From Gimesia chilikensis (GTDB lineage: Bacteria; Planctomycetota; Planctomycetia; Planctomycetales; Planctomycetaceae): DNA of 64,000 nucleotides. Each line of letters opens with the position of its first letter. Positions within the stretch are counted from its first letter, which is position 1. Made by a program: the position numbers and the translations under genes. Below the pieces are notes generated by a model. The model worked only from the letters and a program-made list of their open reading frames with translations. It was not told the DNA's origin and did not search any database. Location: contig NZ_VTSR01000017.1 of the NCBI RefSeq assembly GCF_008329715.1, positions 176,142 to 240,141 of the forward strand. Direction: 5' to 3'. Below are positions 48,323 through 56,212 of the stretch, in pieces.

Positions 48323-48604
48323 TTAGTAAACTTCAACCTGATCCAGGATGGCCGACACATAGGCGTCGATCGGTTTGGTATCAGGATTAAAGGGAGCTGC
48401 TGCTTCCGCTCCTTCACTGACAGCAATCAGGCTGCCAGGTGAAGCACCCAACTCATCGTAGATCACAAACGGTTCCGTTTTCTTTTTCTTGTTTGTGTTC
48501 AGTTCGTCGCTCTTCAAGGGAATCCCGATAATCCACCGCGCGCCGTCCAGACTCGGATGCTTGCGTGACAGTGTCACTTTGCCGATGACTTCTGCGATTT
48601 TCAT
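48323..48604 (-). CDS. BMC-P pentameric shell vertex protein (EutN/CcmL family), copy 1
   Basis: A 93-residue BMC-P (Pfam EutN_CcmL). The ATG at 48604 gives the standard start MKIAEVIGKVTLSRKHPSL. The segment RWIIGIPLKS precedes a Lys-rich loop (TNKKKKTEPF), then VIYDELGASPGSLIAVSEGAEA and the C-terminal KPIDAYVSAILDQVEVY. BMC-P pentamers cap the vertices of the polyhedral shell. It is one of three BMC-P genes here, and the loop with NKKKK distinguishes it from the other two. Confidence 0.95.
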   Translation of the reverse strand: MKIAEVIGKVTLSRKHPSLDGARWIIGIPLKSDELNTNKKKKTEPFVIYDELGASPGSLIAVSEGAEAAAPFNPDTKPIDAYVSAILDQVEVY

Positions 48605-48650
48605 AATCTGGTTCCCTGTGTTGTTCCCTGAATTCGACTTTGTGCCCCAC

Positions 48651-49340
48651 TCAGACTTCCGGATGCGGAGTGCCGGCGGAGACAAAGGCTTTCATCAGGT
48701 TTCTCAATTCAATAAACGATTTCTGCTCCGGGTTGATACAAACGAGGTTTGGACTCATTTGCGACACAACCGTTCGCAGGTGATTCACATCCTGGATGGC
48801 GGCGGCACAGATTTTCTGATTCCGATTCGCCAGGCAGGCTGCTTTCTCTGCTGCCGAGACAAACAGGACCACGCCTGCTGCATCGGCTCGACATAAACTG
48901 CTGACCGCCCCCTGGACCGCTTCGTCCAGAGAACCTGCCAGTTCCTGTGACCAGCTTGCGCCGGTCTGTTGTTCGATATTCGTCAGAGCCTGTTCCACCA
49001 CGCCAGCCCGACTGAGAACAATCGCCCGCCAGGTGCCCCCCTGCTTCGCTTTTGAGGAAGCAGCGGCTGTTGCACGCTGGATCTCGACTTTGTGTTCCCG
49101 CAGATAATCTTTGGCCGAAGGGGTCAGAATGGCCCCGGCGGTGACGCCGATGACGGTCTGTCCTTTGGCTTTCTCTGCGAGCAGGTCGGCCGTGATGACT
49201 TTCTCTGACAGGATGACTGAGGAACTGTTCCTGACCTGGGTCATACCGCTGCCTGCTGTCTGTGTGACCTGCCCCTGACGGGAGAGGGTCGACAAGACAT
49301 CGGCAACGACCTGATTGACCAGTTCTTCAGAAATCTGCAT
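48651..49340 (-). CDS. BMC-associated protein with N-terminal encapsulation peptide and RpiB-like C-terminal region
   Basis: A 229-residue protein; start at the ATG at 49340, preceded by GGGGAAAAAG and beginning four bases after the upstream BMC-P stop. Residues 1-20 form an amphipathic helix (EELVNQVVADVLSTLSRQ) like other N-terminal encapsulation peptides, followed by a Gly/Thr/Ser linker. Residues about 65-85 contain AGAILTPSAKDYLREHKVEI, also found in other BMC-associated proteins. The C-terminal 130 residues resemble RpiB/LacAB sugar-phosphate isomerases in pattern (AGVVLFVSAAEKAACLANRN, ICAAAIQDVNHLRTVV), but the catalytic CGTG-type motif is replaced by FVSA. It may be a structural or scaffold protein. 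Function unknown. Confidence 0.75.
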   Translation of the reverse strand: MQISEELVNQVVADVLSTLSRQGQVTQTAGSGMTQVRNSSSVILSEKVITADLLAEKAKGQTVIGVTAGAILTPSAKDYLREHKVEIQRATAAASSKAKQGGTWRAIVLSRAGVVEQALTNIEQQTGASWSQELAGSLDEAVQGAVSSLCRADAAGVVLFVSAAEKAACLANRNQKICAAAIQDVNHLRTVVSQMSPNLVCINPEQKSFIELRNLMKAFVSAGTPHPEV

Positions 49341-49344
49341 TGGT

Positions 49345-49629
49345 TTATTTCTTTTTCCCCGGAGACACCTGATCTTCATCGAGCACACCCATGGTGGCCC
49401 AGCGGATGGGGGTATTGTCGACCCCCACCATTTCCCGGACGGCAGCCCCGTCTGATGTCAACAGCACCAGATCGTGCTTGCCGCACCCGAGTTGATCGAT
49501 GACCAGTTCAGGAAATCCATCTGCGTTGCCTTCGATATCCAGTGTCTGGACGAGCAGCAGTCGCCAGCCTGCCAGACTGGGATGCTTTGCCGTGGCGGTT
49601 GCCCGTCCAATGACTCTGCCTGTCAACAT
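49345..49629 (-). CDS. BMC-P pentameric shell vertex protein, copy 2
   Basis: A 94-residue EutN/CcmL-family protein: LTGRVIGRATATAKHPSLAG, WRLLLVQTLDIEGNADGFPE, VIDQLGCGKHDLVLLTSDG, then NTPIRWATMGVLDEDQV. The PI-[DR] position near the C-terminus is Arg-Trp (PIRWATMGV), not the PIDA form of the other two copies. It sits between the aldehyde dehydrogenase and the RpiB-like gene. Role as a vertex pentamer follows from the family. Confidence 0.94.
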   Translation of the reverse strand: MLTGRVIGRATATAKHPSLAGWRLLLVQTLDIEGNADGFPELVIDQLGCGKHDLVLLTSDGAAVREMVGVDNTPIRWATMGVLDEDQVSPGKKK

Positions 49630-49668
49630 ATGATTTCAATCCTGAAGCGGTGATCCGCGAAACGTAAC

Positions 49669-51093
49669 TTAGATAACTCGTAAATGTCCGACAGTGGTGG
49701 AACGACGGAAGCGGGTGAAGGTCAGCGGGTTGGTGACCCCTTCCCCGGTTGGTGTCGCGATACTGAAGGAACCATAGCCTTCACCACCGTTGCCCAGGGC
49801 TGCTCCACAGGGACCATTCTGCACAAACAGAGTGGTATCCATGACGCGCCCCATTTTGGTAATGGTTTCAATGTTGCGTGAGTGAATCATGCTGGTGTGT
49901 CGGAATCCGTGTTCGAATTCTTTGGCCAGCTCGATTCCGTGATCGGCGTTGCGACAGCGAACGAAAGGCACGAAGGGCATCATCTGCTCTTCCGGTACGA
50001 AGGGGTTGTTCGTATCGGTTTCGCCGTAAAGTAACTGAGTTCCGGCCGGCACATTGACGCCGATCATCCCGGCGAGCACGGCGGCGTCTTTGCCGATCAT
50101 GTCGCGGTTGAGTACAGCGTGTCCGCCCGGTTCTTTGGGAGGAGCGAAGGCCATCGATGTAAGTTGTGCGACCTGCTGAGCGTTCAGCTGGAATCCGCCA
50201 TGACGTCCCATGGCTGACATCAGCTGATCAAAGATACTTTCGACGGCGAAGACTTCTTTTTCGCCGATACAGAGCAGGTTGTTATCGTAGGCCGCCCCGA
50301 TGATGATCGATTTAGCGGCGTTGTCGAGATCGGCAGTTTCATCGACGACCACGGGAGGATTTCCCGGTCCGGCGACGATAGCACGCTTCTTAGCGGCCAG
50401 AGCAGCACGGGCAACGCCCGGTCCCCCGGTCACGACGAGCAACGGAATACCGCGGTGATTGAAGATTTCGTCAGCGGTTTCCAGGGTCGGGTTGCCGACG
50501 ATGGTCACCAGGTTCTGCAGTCCAGTCGCCTGGTAGATGGCCTGGTTGAAGCGACGAACTCCTTCGCAGGCGATTTTCGCTCCGCTGGGGTGCGGGTTGA
50601 CGACCAGTGTGTTGCCGGCGGCGACCATGTTGATGAAGTTACAGGCCAGAGTCGGCAGCGAGTGTGTTACGGGAGTAATGGCACCGATGACGCCGAACGG
50701 GGCGTATTCGGTGAGGCTGATCCCGTTGTCCCCGGAGACGGCTTCGGTCTTGAGGAATTCCATCCCGGGAATGCTTTTGATCAGATGCAGTTTTTCGATT
50801 TTGTGATCGAGGCGACCGATTTTGGTTTCTTCGAGTTCCATGCGGCCCAGTTCTTCTGCCTGGGTATCGCAGATCTGCCGCACGATTTCGAGTGCCTTGG
50901 CCCGGTCTTCCAGTGTAGCCTTGAGCAACTGCTGCTGACCTGCGGTGGCAGCGGCAACCGCCTGGTCGACGCTGTTGAACACGCCCCAGTCGCCATCGCC
51001 GCCCGCGGGTGCGGAACCATAGCCACCCCGGTTATTGAGCTGCGATAACACTTCCTGAACGACACTGCGAATGGCTTCTTCTGTCGCCTGCAT
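49669..51093 (-). CDS. CoA-acylating aldehyde dehydrogenase of the BMC with N-terminal encapsulation peptide
   Basis: A 474-residue PduP/EutE-type enzyme. Residues 1-20 form an amphipathic helix ([18 protein letters not shown]), then a Gly/Ala-rich linker ([14 protein letters not shown]), which is the arrangement of known N-terminal encapsulation peptides. The dehydrogenase core has [48 protein letters not shown], and the catalytic Cys in [17 protein letters not shown] near residue 275. It oxidises an aldehyde (lactaldehyde in the PVM scheme) with NAD and CoA to the acyl-CoA. It shares the operon with PduL and AckA, which finish the sequence to the acid. Very confident on family. Confidence 0.94.
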   Translation of the reverse strand: MQATEEAIRSVVQEVLSQLNNRGGYGSAPAGGDGDWGVFNSVDQAVAAATAGQQQLLKATLEDRAKALEIVRQICDTQAEELGRMELEETKIGRLDHKIEKLHLIKSIPGMEFLKTEAVSGDNGISLTEYAPFGVIGAITPVTHSLPTLACNFINMVAAGNTLVVNPHPSGAKIACEGVRRFNQAIYQATGLQNLVTIVGNPTLETADEIFNHRGIPLLVVTGGPGVARAALAAKKRAIVAGPGNPPVVVDETADLDNAAKSIIIGAAYDNNLLCIGEKEVFAVESIFDQLMSAMGRHGGFQLNAQQVAQLTSMAFAPPKEPGGHAVLNRDMIGKDAAVLAGMIGVNVPAGTQLLYGETDTNNPFVPEEQMMPFVPFVRCRNADHGIELAKEFEHGFRHTSMIHSRNIETITKMGRVMDTTLFVQNGPCGAALGNGGEGYGSFSIATPTGEGVTNPLTFTRFRRSTTVGHLRVI

Positions 51094-51163
51094 AATCTAT
51101 CTCTCCCCGAGCCGCCTGCTGTGAAAGCGGGTGTTTCCTGTGGCGGACTCAGTCTGTTTTATT

Positions 51164-51685
51164 TCAGTTTTGGTTTTCCAGGTTATAGTTTTCCATCTGG
51201 TTGCGAATCCATGCTTCCAGTTTTGATTTGGTCGGTACCGAAGCAATCATGACCACCAGCAATATGCCGACAGCCACGAGTGAAAGTACCTGGCTCTCTG
51301 TCATGTAGGCCACCAGATTGAGCATCGCTGCTCCTTCCAGTAAGGCCAGTCCCACAATCAGACGAGACATGAAAATCTGATCGTAGGCTGCCAGAACCTC
51401 ATCTTCGTCCTGAATATTCTCTGTCTTAATTCTCTCCATGGCCTGGTTGAACATGTTGCGTCCTACCAGATCCGGCACAAAGGTGCGTAATACCAGCATG
51501 ACCGCTGTAGCACCCAGCCCCACATATGTCAGGAGCGGCAGATCGTCGCCGGGTGCTTCGTCCTTTCCCAGGATTCCAACCACGATCACACCAAAGGTCA
51601 CCACACCCATGATCAGGGCAAACCAGATGATGAACATCGTCCGGTGCCTCTGCTCTGGCGTTGCCTGCGGTAACTGTCTGGCCAT
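51164..51685 (-). CDS. Four-helix membrane protein within the BMC operon
   Basis: A 173-residue protein with four hydrophobic segments: FIIWFALIMGVVTFGVIVVG (about 18-38), LLTYVGLGATAVMLVLRTFV (about 49-69), RLIVGLALLEGAAMLNLVAY (about 108-128) and VLSLVAVGILLVVMIASV (about 132-150), with a charged loop (RIKTENIQDEDEVLAAYDQ) between the second and third. The C-terminus is hydrophilic and Asn-rich. I do not recognise a family, and BMC loci do not normally include such a protein apart from transporters; it is too small for a typical sugar transporter. It is embedded between the third BMC-P gene and the aldehyde dehydrogenase, so it is expected to be co-expressed with the shell. Confidence 0.72.
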   Translation of the reverse strand: MARQLPQATPEQRHRTMFIIWFALIMGVVTFGVIVVGILGKDEAPGDDLPLLTYVGLGATAVMLVLRTFVPDLVGRNMFNQAMERIKTENIQDEDEVLAAYDQIFMSRLIVGLALLEGAAMLNLVAYMTESQVLSLVAVGILLVVMIASVPTKSKLEAWIRNQMENYNLENQN

Positions 51686-51711
51686 GATTTGATTCCCGTT
51701 CAGAACGAACT

Positions 51712-52023
51712 TCAGTCCTTCGAGTTAAAAATCTCCTGGTTGCCAATGTGAACCTGATCGACGATGCCGATGATGGCTGCATCGATGGGCAGTTTTTTGG
51801 TTTCCGGCGTGAAGCGGGCTGACGACCCCTGCACACACAGCACGACCTCTCCCTGCCCTGCCCCCACGGTATCGACGACGATAAACGACCGTCCGGTGGG
51901 AGTCAGATCACTCTGGTCTTTTTCATTGACTCGCAACGGTTCGACAATCAACAGTTTCTGACCGACCATCGCATCGACTTTCTGAGACGAAACGACGCTT
52001 CCGGTGATACGTCCTACAAACAT
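51712..52023 (-). CDS. BMC-P pentameric shell vertex protein, copy 3
   Basis: A 103-residue EutN/CcmL protein: FVGRITGSVVSSQKVDAMVG, KLLIVEPLRVN, SFIVVDTVGAGQGEVVLCVQ, then KLPIDAAIIGIVDQVHIG. An AGGAG ribosome site precedes the ATG. It is the BMC-P copy closest to the operon start and looks most like the canonical GxGxGE-V form (GAGQGEVVLC). It would form a vertex pentamer. Confidence 0.95.
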   Translation of the reverse strand: MFVGRITGSVVSSQKVDAMVGQKLLIVEPLRVNEKDQSDLTPTGRSFIVVDTVGAGQGEVVLCVQGSSARFTPETKKLPIDAAIIGIVDQVHIGNQEIFNSKD

Positions 52024-52074
52024 CGAACCAACTCCTGTTTAATCCCGTAAAAGGATACTTCTATTCTCGGGGCG

Positions 52075-53265
52075 TTACGCACGCCCTTCGATGGTTTCTA
52101 CTGTCTGCCGTGCTACGACAATCTCCTCATTGGTAGGCACGACCCAGATCTGTACGTTGCTGTCGTCCGCCTGGATCTGTGATTCCTCGGACGCATTCTG
52201 ATTGCGTTCCGGATCCAGTCGAATTCCCGCCCATTCCAGGTTGCTGCAGACCTTTTCTCGCAGGCTGACACTGTTCTCACCGATTCCACCCGTGAAAACA
52301 ATCGCATCCACGCCGCCCAGAACCGTCATGTAACCTCCCAGGTAATGCCGGATCGCTGAGTGGAACACGCCCAGGGCCAGTTGAGCCCGCTCGTGTCCGT
52401 TGGCGGCCGCTTCTTCCAGATCGCGACAGTCGCCACTCAATCCGCTCATTCCCAAAAGACCACCTTGACTCGACAGGTCTTCCAGAAGTTCCGCCAGAGA
52501 TTTTCCGGTGGCCTTCTGCAGAACCGGCAGAGCAAACGGATCAAAATCACCCACACGGTTATTGTGGGGCAATCCTGTCTGAGGGCTCATACCCAGACTG
52601 TTGGCTTTAGAGACACCTCCGTGCATGGCACAGAGAGAGCTGCTGCCTCCCAGGTGGCAGGAAATCACCTTCAGATCGTCTTTACCGGTGAGCTCGGCCA
52701 TACGTGAGCCGATATACCGGTGACTGGCACCATGGAACCCCCAGCGTTTGACTTCGTACTCTTCGTCCCATTGGAACGGGATGGCGTAGGTACGATTTTC
52801 CGGCGGGATGGTTTCATGGAAGGCGGTTTCGAGTGCGGCAACCAGCGGGATCTCAGGGAATGCCTGACGCAGTTGTCGCATAGCCCGGGCATACGGAGGA
52901 TTGTGAGCCGGCGCGATGTCGGACAGGGCCTCCATTTTGGTCAGCAGGGTTTCTTCTACCAGACGTACGCCACTCATGTTTCCGGCAAAGACCGCTTTGA
53001 AACCAATACCGGCAACTTCGTCGGCTGACTCGAGGCAACCCCATTCGGAGTTGGTCAACTGAGACAGACACAGGTTGACGGCGGCTGCATGGTCGGGCAC
53101 GTTCTGTTCGTGCTCTTCCCGATGCTCACCAATTTCGACGAAACAGTGTGACTGTTCGCCGCCGATCCGATCGATGCCCCCGCGTGCGAGCTGCACTTCT
53201 GCGGGCATATCAAACAGGCGATATTTGAAACTGGTAGAACCTAAATTGGCAACTAGTACTTTCAT
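52075..53265 (-). CDS. ackA: Acetate kinase-family acyl kinase
   Basis: A 396-residue AckA-family protein (ASKHA fold). It has the N-terminal phosphate motif [54 protein letters not shown], and [19 protein letters not shown]. Length is typical. It converts an acyl-phosphate plus ADP to the acid plus ATP; in the PVM scheme the substrate is lactoyl-phosphate released by PduL. No encapsulation peptide is visible at either end, so it likely acts in the cytosol outside the shell. The standard ATP-pathway gene of BMC loci. Confidence 0.93.
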   Translation of the reverse strand: MKVLVANLGSTSFKYRLFDMPAEVQLARGGIDRIGGEQSHCFVEIGEHREEHEQNVPDHAAAVNLCLSQLTNSEWGCLESADEVAGIGFKAVFAGNMSGVRLVEETLLTKMEALSDIAPAHNPPYARAMRQLRQAFPEIPLVAALETAFHETIPPENRTYAIPFQWDEEYEVKRWGFHGASHRYIGSRMAELTGKDDLKVISCHLGGSSSLCAMHGGVSKANSLGMSPQTGLPHNNRVGDFDPFALPVLQKATGKSLAELLEDLSSQGGLLGMSGLSGDCRDLEEAAANGHERAQLALGVFHSAIRHYLGGYMTVLGGVDAIVFTGGIGENSVSLREKVCSNLEWAGIRLDPERNQNASEESQIQADDSNVQIWVVPTNEEIVVARQTVETIEGRA

Positions 53266-53361
53266 TGCAGGAATCCATTCTGTGACTTGAGGACTGGTGT
53301 TTCGACTTCCCTTTTCCCTCTGTTCAACAGCGAACTTCGGGAAGAACCAACAGTACGTCTC

Positions 53362-53631
53362 TTACATAAAGTGTGACATCAGGCTTTCGGAGGGGCGTGC
53401 GATGACGTGTGCACCAACCAGTTCTCCGATCTGAGAAGCGGCAGCAGCACCAGCGTCAACAGCAGCACGAACCGATCCGATATCACCCTGGATCACGGTG
53501 GTAATGTAGGCACCACCAATCTGAATCTGGTCAACCAGAGTCACGTTGGCAGCTTTCAGCATGGCGTCGGAAGCTTCGATTTGAGCGACCAGACCTTTTG
53601 TTTCAATCAGACCAATTGCTTCAGAACTCAT
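53362..53631 (-). CDS. BMC-H hexameric shell protein, copy 2
   Basis: An 89-residue BMC-domain protein; the ATG at 53631 starts at SSEAIGLIETKGLVAQIEAS. It has the edge Lys in [15 protein letters not shown], the pore region QIQIGGAYITTVIQGDIGSV, and the [22 protein letters not shown] end. The pore loop reads IGGAYI instead of the GSG of the neighbouring copy, suggesting a different pore character. Hexamers tile the facets of the shell. It is the second shell gene of the operon, separated from the first by a 137-base gap that holds a perfect hairpin. Confidence 0.95.
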   Translation of the reverse strand: MSSEAIGLIETKGLVAQIEASDAMLKAANVTLVDQIQIGGAYITTVIQGDIGSVRAAVDAGAAAASQIGELVGAHVIARPSESLMSHFM

Positions 53632-53684
53632 TATGTTTTTCTCTTTCAATGTAATGGGTTGAGCTGAATCCTGTGTTGCTTCAT

Positions 53685-53705
53685 ACCAGTTGAACGTCAA
53701 CTGGT
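53685..53705. other. Perfect hairpin between the two BMC-H genes
   Basis: ACCAGTTGA (53685-53693) and TCAACTGGT (53697-53705) form a 9-bp stem with an ACG loop, in the 137-base gap between the shell genes. No T-run follows in the transcribed direction, so an mRNA stability or processing element is more likely than a terminator. Confidence 0.5.
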
Positions 53706-53768
53706 TATGTTCATCCTCAAAGCGTTCAGATTCAGGGACTTCAGCTGTCAAAGTTCAGAACCCGTTAT

Positions 53769-54068
53769 TTATTTCTTGGCAGCGGCAGTCTTGCTGGGCA
53801 GTACGTTAGCCAGTTCTTCGTGCGGACGAGGAATGACCTGTACGCTGACAACTTCGCCAACTTTGCTGGCAGCAGCAGCACCGGCGTCGACAGCAGCTTT
53901 GACAGCAGCGACATCACCGACAACAAAACCGGTTACCAGACCGCTACCTACTTTTTCCCAGCCAATCATCTGTACGTTGGCTGCTTTGAGCATTGCATCG
54001 GCGGCTTCAATCAGGCTGATCAGCCCTTTTGTTTCCACCATTCCCAGGGCTTCCATTGCTTTCGCCAT
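53769..54068 (-). CDS. BMC-H hexameric shell protein, copy 1
   Basis: A 99-residue BMC-domain protein beginning [20 protein letters not shown], with the edge Lys in [14 protein letters not shown] and the PduA-like pore segment [19 protein letters not shown]. The [20 protein letters not shown] stretch closes the fold, and a short Lys-rich tail ([10 protein letters not shown]) follows. AAGGAG precedes the ATG. It is the first shell gene of the operon. The GSG pore is like that of metabolite-conducting shell hexamers. Confidence 0.95.
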   Translation of the reverse strand: MAKAMEALGMVETKGLISLIEAADAMLKAANVQMIGWEKVGSGLVTGFVVGDVAAVKAAVDAGAAAASKVGEVVSVQVIPRPHEELANVLPSKTAAAKK

Positions 54069-54179
54069 GAGTCAGTTCTCCTTGTTAGAGACAGTAAAAA
54101 AACAGTTCGTGATTTCTACGGACCCGGCACCCGGATCCGCAACAGGAATTAAGCGATGCATCCGCGTGACGCACCGGTG

Positions 54180-54200
54180 GCTGATCTGTTGAGGATCAGC
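54180..54200. other. Hairpin overlapping the end of pduL
   Basis: GCTGATC (54180-54186) pairs with GATCAGC (54194-54200), 7 bp around a 7-base loop, spanning the pduL stop codon. It lies just before the shell genes; there is no T-run. Confidence 0.4.
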
Positions 54201-54906
54201 TGTGTTTGCATTTACAGGATTCCGGGACGAAGAGTTTGACCGAAGTCGCATGATCGAGGTCGACGGCGTTGCCTTCGTCGGTATCGATGTGGACTTCCAG
54301 TTTGACGTCCGGGTTTTCGCGTACGACCACATCTTCGAGGACCGTGGTGCAGCCGGGGGAATCAACCCGCAGGTGCAGGCTGTCGCCGTTGGCACAACCA
54401 TAGTAAGCACAGTCAGCCGGTGACATGTGAACGTGACGGGCAGCCCGGATCACGCCGAAATCGAGTTCGACGACTCCCTGGGGTCCCATCAGCACACAAC
54501 CGGGTGTGCCTTTGATGTCGCCACTGATGCGGACGGGCAGGTCCAGTCCGAGAGAGATCGAATCGGTGTAGGCCAGTTCGACCTGAGTATCACCACGGCA
54601 AGGTCCCAGAACGCGAACGTTGGGAATCATCCGGCGGCGGGGGCCGACAATCGCCACGGTCTGGGTGGCGGCGAAGTAGCCATCCTGGTAGAGGTCTTTC
54701 TGGACTTCGAGTTCAGCGCCTTTGCCGAACAGGACTTCCAGGTGTTCCTGAGAGAGATGCACGTGTCGTGCTGAGATATTCACAACCAGGGGGTTCGGAG
54801 CCGTCTGCAGTCCCGGAGCTGATGTGCCCGGGAGTTGTTGAGATAAAGCCTGACGAACCAGTTGTTCTACCTGCGAACGAGAGATGGAATTTTTCAGTTG
54901 TGTCAT
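54196..54906 (-). CDS. pduL: Phosphate acyltransferase PduL with N-terminal encapsulation peptide
   Basis: A 236-residue PduL-type phosphotransacylase; start at the ATG at 54906. Residues about 6-22 form an amphipathic helix ([20 protein letters not shown]), followed by a Ser/Ala/Pro linker, as in other BMC-targeted PduLs. The two halves carry the zinc-binding His motifs [12 protein letters not shown] and [12 protein letters not shown], with [20 protein letters not shown] between. It converts acyl-CoA plus phosphate to acyl-phosphate and recycles CoA inside the shell. It is the second gene of the operon, between deoR and the first BMC-H gene. Confidence 0.94.
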   Translation of the reverse strand: MTQLKNSISRSQVEQLVRQALSQQLPGTSAPGLQTAPNPLVVNISARHVHLSQEHLEVLFGKGAELEVQKDLYQDGYFAATQTVAIVGPRRRMIPNVRVLGPCRGDTQVELAYTDSISLGLDLPVRISGDIKGTPGCVLMGPQGVVELDFGVIRAARHVHMSPADCAYYGCANGDSLHLRVDSPGCTTVLEDVVVRENPDVKLEVHIDTDEGNAVDLDHATSVKLFVPESCKCKHS

Positions 54907-54956
54907 AATATCTGATCTCAATTTATTGTATGGTCTCGATGATCGATTCAGAATTG

Positions 54957-55718
54957 TCAGGTTTCGACAATCGTGAGTTTGATGCCGGCATCGCGGAGTA
55001 CCTGCTGCCACTCTTCCGTGATTCCGTCGTCCACGACGATGTGATCGACGTCCGCCAGCGGGCAGAGGTAGGCCAGAGCCGAATGCCCGAATTTGGTACT
55101 GTCAGTCACCACGATCACTTCTTCTGCAGCGGCAAACATCTGCTGTTCCGTTTCCACCAGTAACATGTTGCTGTTGTACAGCCCGTCTTCCGTGATTCCG
55201 CCGACACTGATAATGAGGCGACGCACATGGACGCTTTTCAGCGATTCCACAGCCGTCTTCCCCAACGCGACGCCGGTTTTGGGAAACAGGAAGCCTCCGA
55301 TCAACATCAGATCGACCTTGGGCTGGTTGACCAGCAGATTGGCGATCGGGAGTGAATTGGTGACGACCTGTAGTTCTTTGCCCGCCAGTTGACGAGCGAC
55401 TTCGAGAGTGGTTGTGCCTCCATCCATCAGCACAGCCTCTCCGGGAGCAATCAGATCTGCCACAGCTTGAGCAACCAGCCTTTTTTGCCTGGACGACATA
55501 AAAGACCGATCTTCAAAAGTGGATAAGGACTCTCCCACGTAAGCAGCGCCACCACGAGTGCGACGAATCTGACCGATTCCGTCAAGATACTCCAAATCCC
55601 TCCGAATCGTAGATTCCGAGGCACCGACAGAATCCATCAAATCCACAAGGGAGACAAACCCCTTGTTTTCGACAATCTTTAGGATGCTTTCCCGTCTTTC
55701 GTCAAGTAACATTGACAT
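54957..55718 (-). CDS. DeoR-family transcriptional regulator of the BMC operon
   Basis: A 253-residue DeoR-family regulator with an N-terminal winged HTH ([20 protein letters not shown], residues about 20-40, followed by [11 protein letters not shown]) and a C-terminal DeoRC sugar-phosphate sensor ([32 protein letters not shown]). It opens the operon with a strong AGGAGG ribosome site, so it likely regulates itself and the BMC genes in response to a sugar phosphate such as fuculose- or rhamnulose-1-phosphate. The effector is inference. Repeated CTTTCAATCA sites lie directly upstream. Confidence 0.9.
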   Translation of the reverse strand: MSMLLDERRESILKIVENKGFVSLVDLMDSVGASESTIRRDLEYLDGIGQIRRTRGGAAYVGESLSTFEDRSFMSSRQKRLVAQAVADLIAPGEAVLMDGGTTTLEVARQLAGKELQVVTNSLPIANLLVNQPKVDLMLIGGFLFPKTGVALGKTAVESLKSVHVRRLIISVGGITEDGLYNSNMLLVETEQQMFAAAEEVIVVTDSTKFGHSALAYLCPLADVDHIVVDDGITEEWQQVLRDAGIKLTIVET

Positions 55719-55775
55719 ACAAACTCCTCCTGAGACGATCTATTTCCCTAAAGAATATGCCTCTCGTAGCGCTTT
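55719..55775 (-). promoter_or_regulatory. Leader and ribosome site of deoR
   Basis: The minus-strand leader ends AGGAGGAG-TTTGT-ATG, a near-perfect Shine-Dalgarno site for the first gene of the BMC operon. Confidence 0.6.
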
Positions 55776-55825
55776 CTTTCAATCATTATCTTCAAAATAC
55801 ACTCAATATATTTCACTTTCAATCA
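55776..55825 (-). promoter_or_regulatory. Promoter and putative DeoR operator repeats of the BMC operon
   Basis: The 10-mer CTTTCAATCA occurs at 55776-55785 and 55816-55825, exactly 40 bp apart, about four helix turns. CTTTC-type repeats are typical DeoR-family operator elements. On the minus strand each copy contains TTGAAA, and the distal one pairs with TATTTT (55794-55799) at 17-base spacing, forming a plausible sigma-70 promoter for deoR and the BMC genes. The proximal TTGAAA has TATTCT 19 bases later. Confidence 0.6.
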
Positions 55826-56212
55826 AAAACTGTCAGTTGTTTTGATATTTCCCAGAGACCTCATCTTTCCTAAAGCAAATATTCATCTGAGAGCGGAATT
55901 CGCTAAAGTCCCGCCTGCTTTCCTGGTTTGACGGAAGTCTATGTCCCAAACTTACATCAGAACCGGGACTTGAGTCGCTTTTTGGAGACATTTCAGGGCC
56001 TGAATTCTCTGTTTCTTCACCCTGGATACCGGTCACTGCCAGTGGGACGGGTTCTGTCAGTTCTAGCGGTTCCCCGGTTTCAACGATTCTGATCTGCACA
56101 TTTGCTGTCTGTTTCAGTGATTGATGATCACTCAGCCCCCTGCTCACGTCGATCACCTCCCATGGAAGGCTGCGCGAGGATCGCGTGGAAACAGGATTCA
56201 GGGAGGACCGGA
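55826..56212. other. Intergenic region upstream of the TolC-like gene
   Basis: About 390 bases between the BMC promoter and the TolC gene start. A 107-codon minus-strand frame (55833-56156) shows no family features and I do not annotate it as a gene. No terminator or repeat was found. Confidence 0.4.

Noticed and set aside
45065..55718. The microcompartment as a wholly new system
   Set aside because: Its gene set matches the PVM-type BMC known from Planctopirus limnophila; only some components are unexplained.
55833..56156. 107-codon minus-strand frame upstream of deoR
   Set aside because: It has no domain signature and ends just before the BMC promoter; there is too little support.
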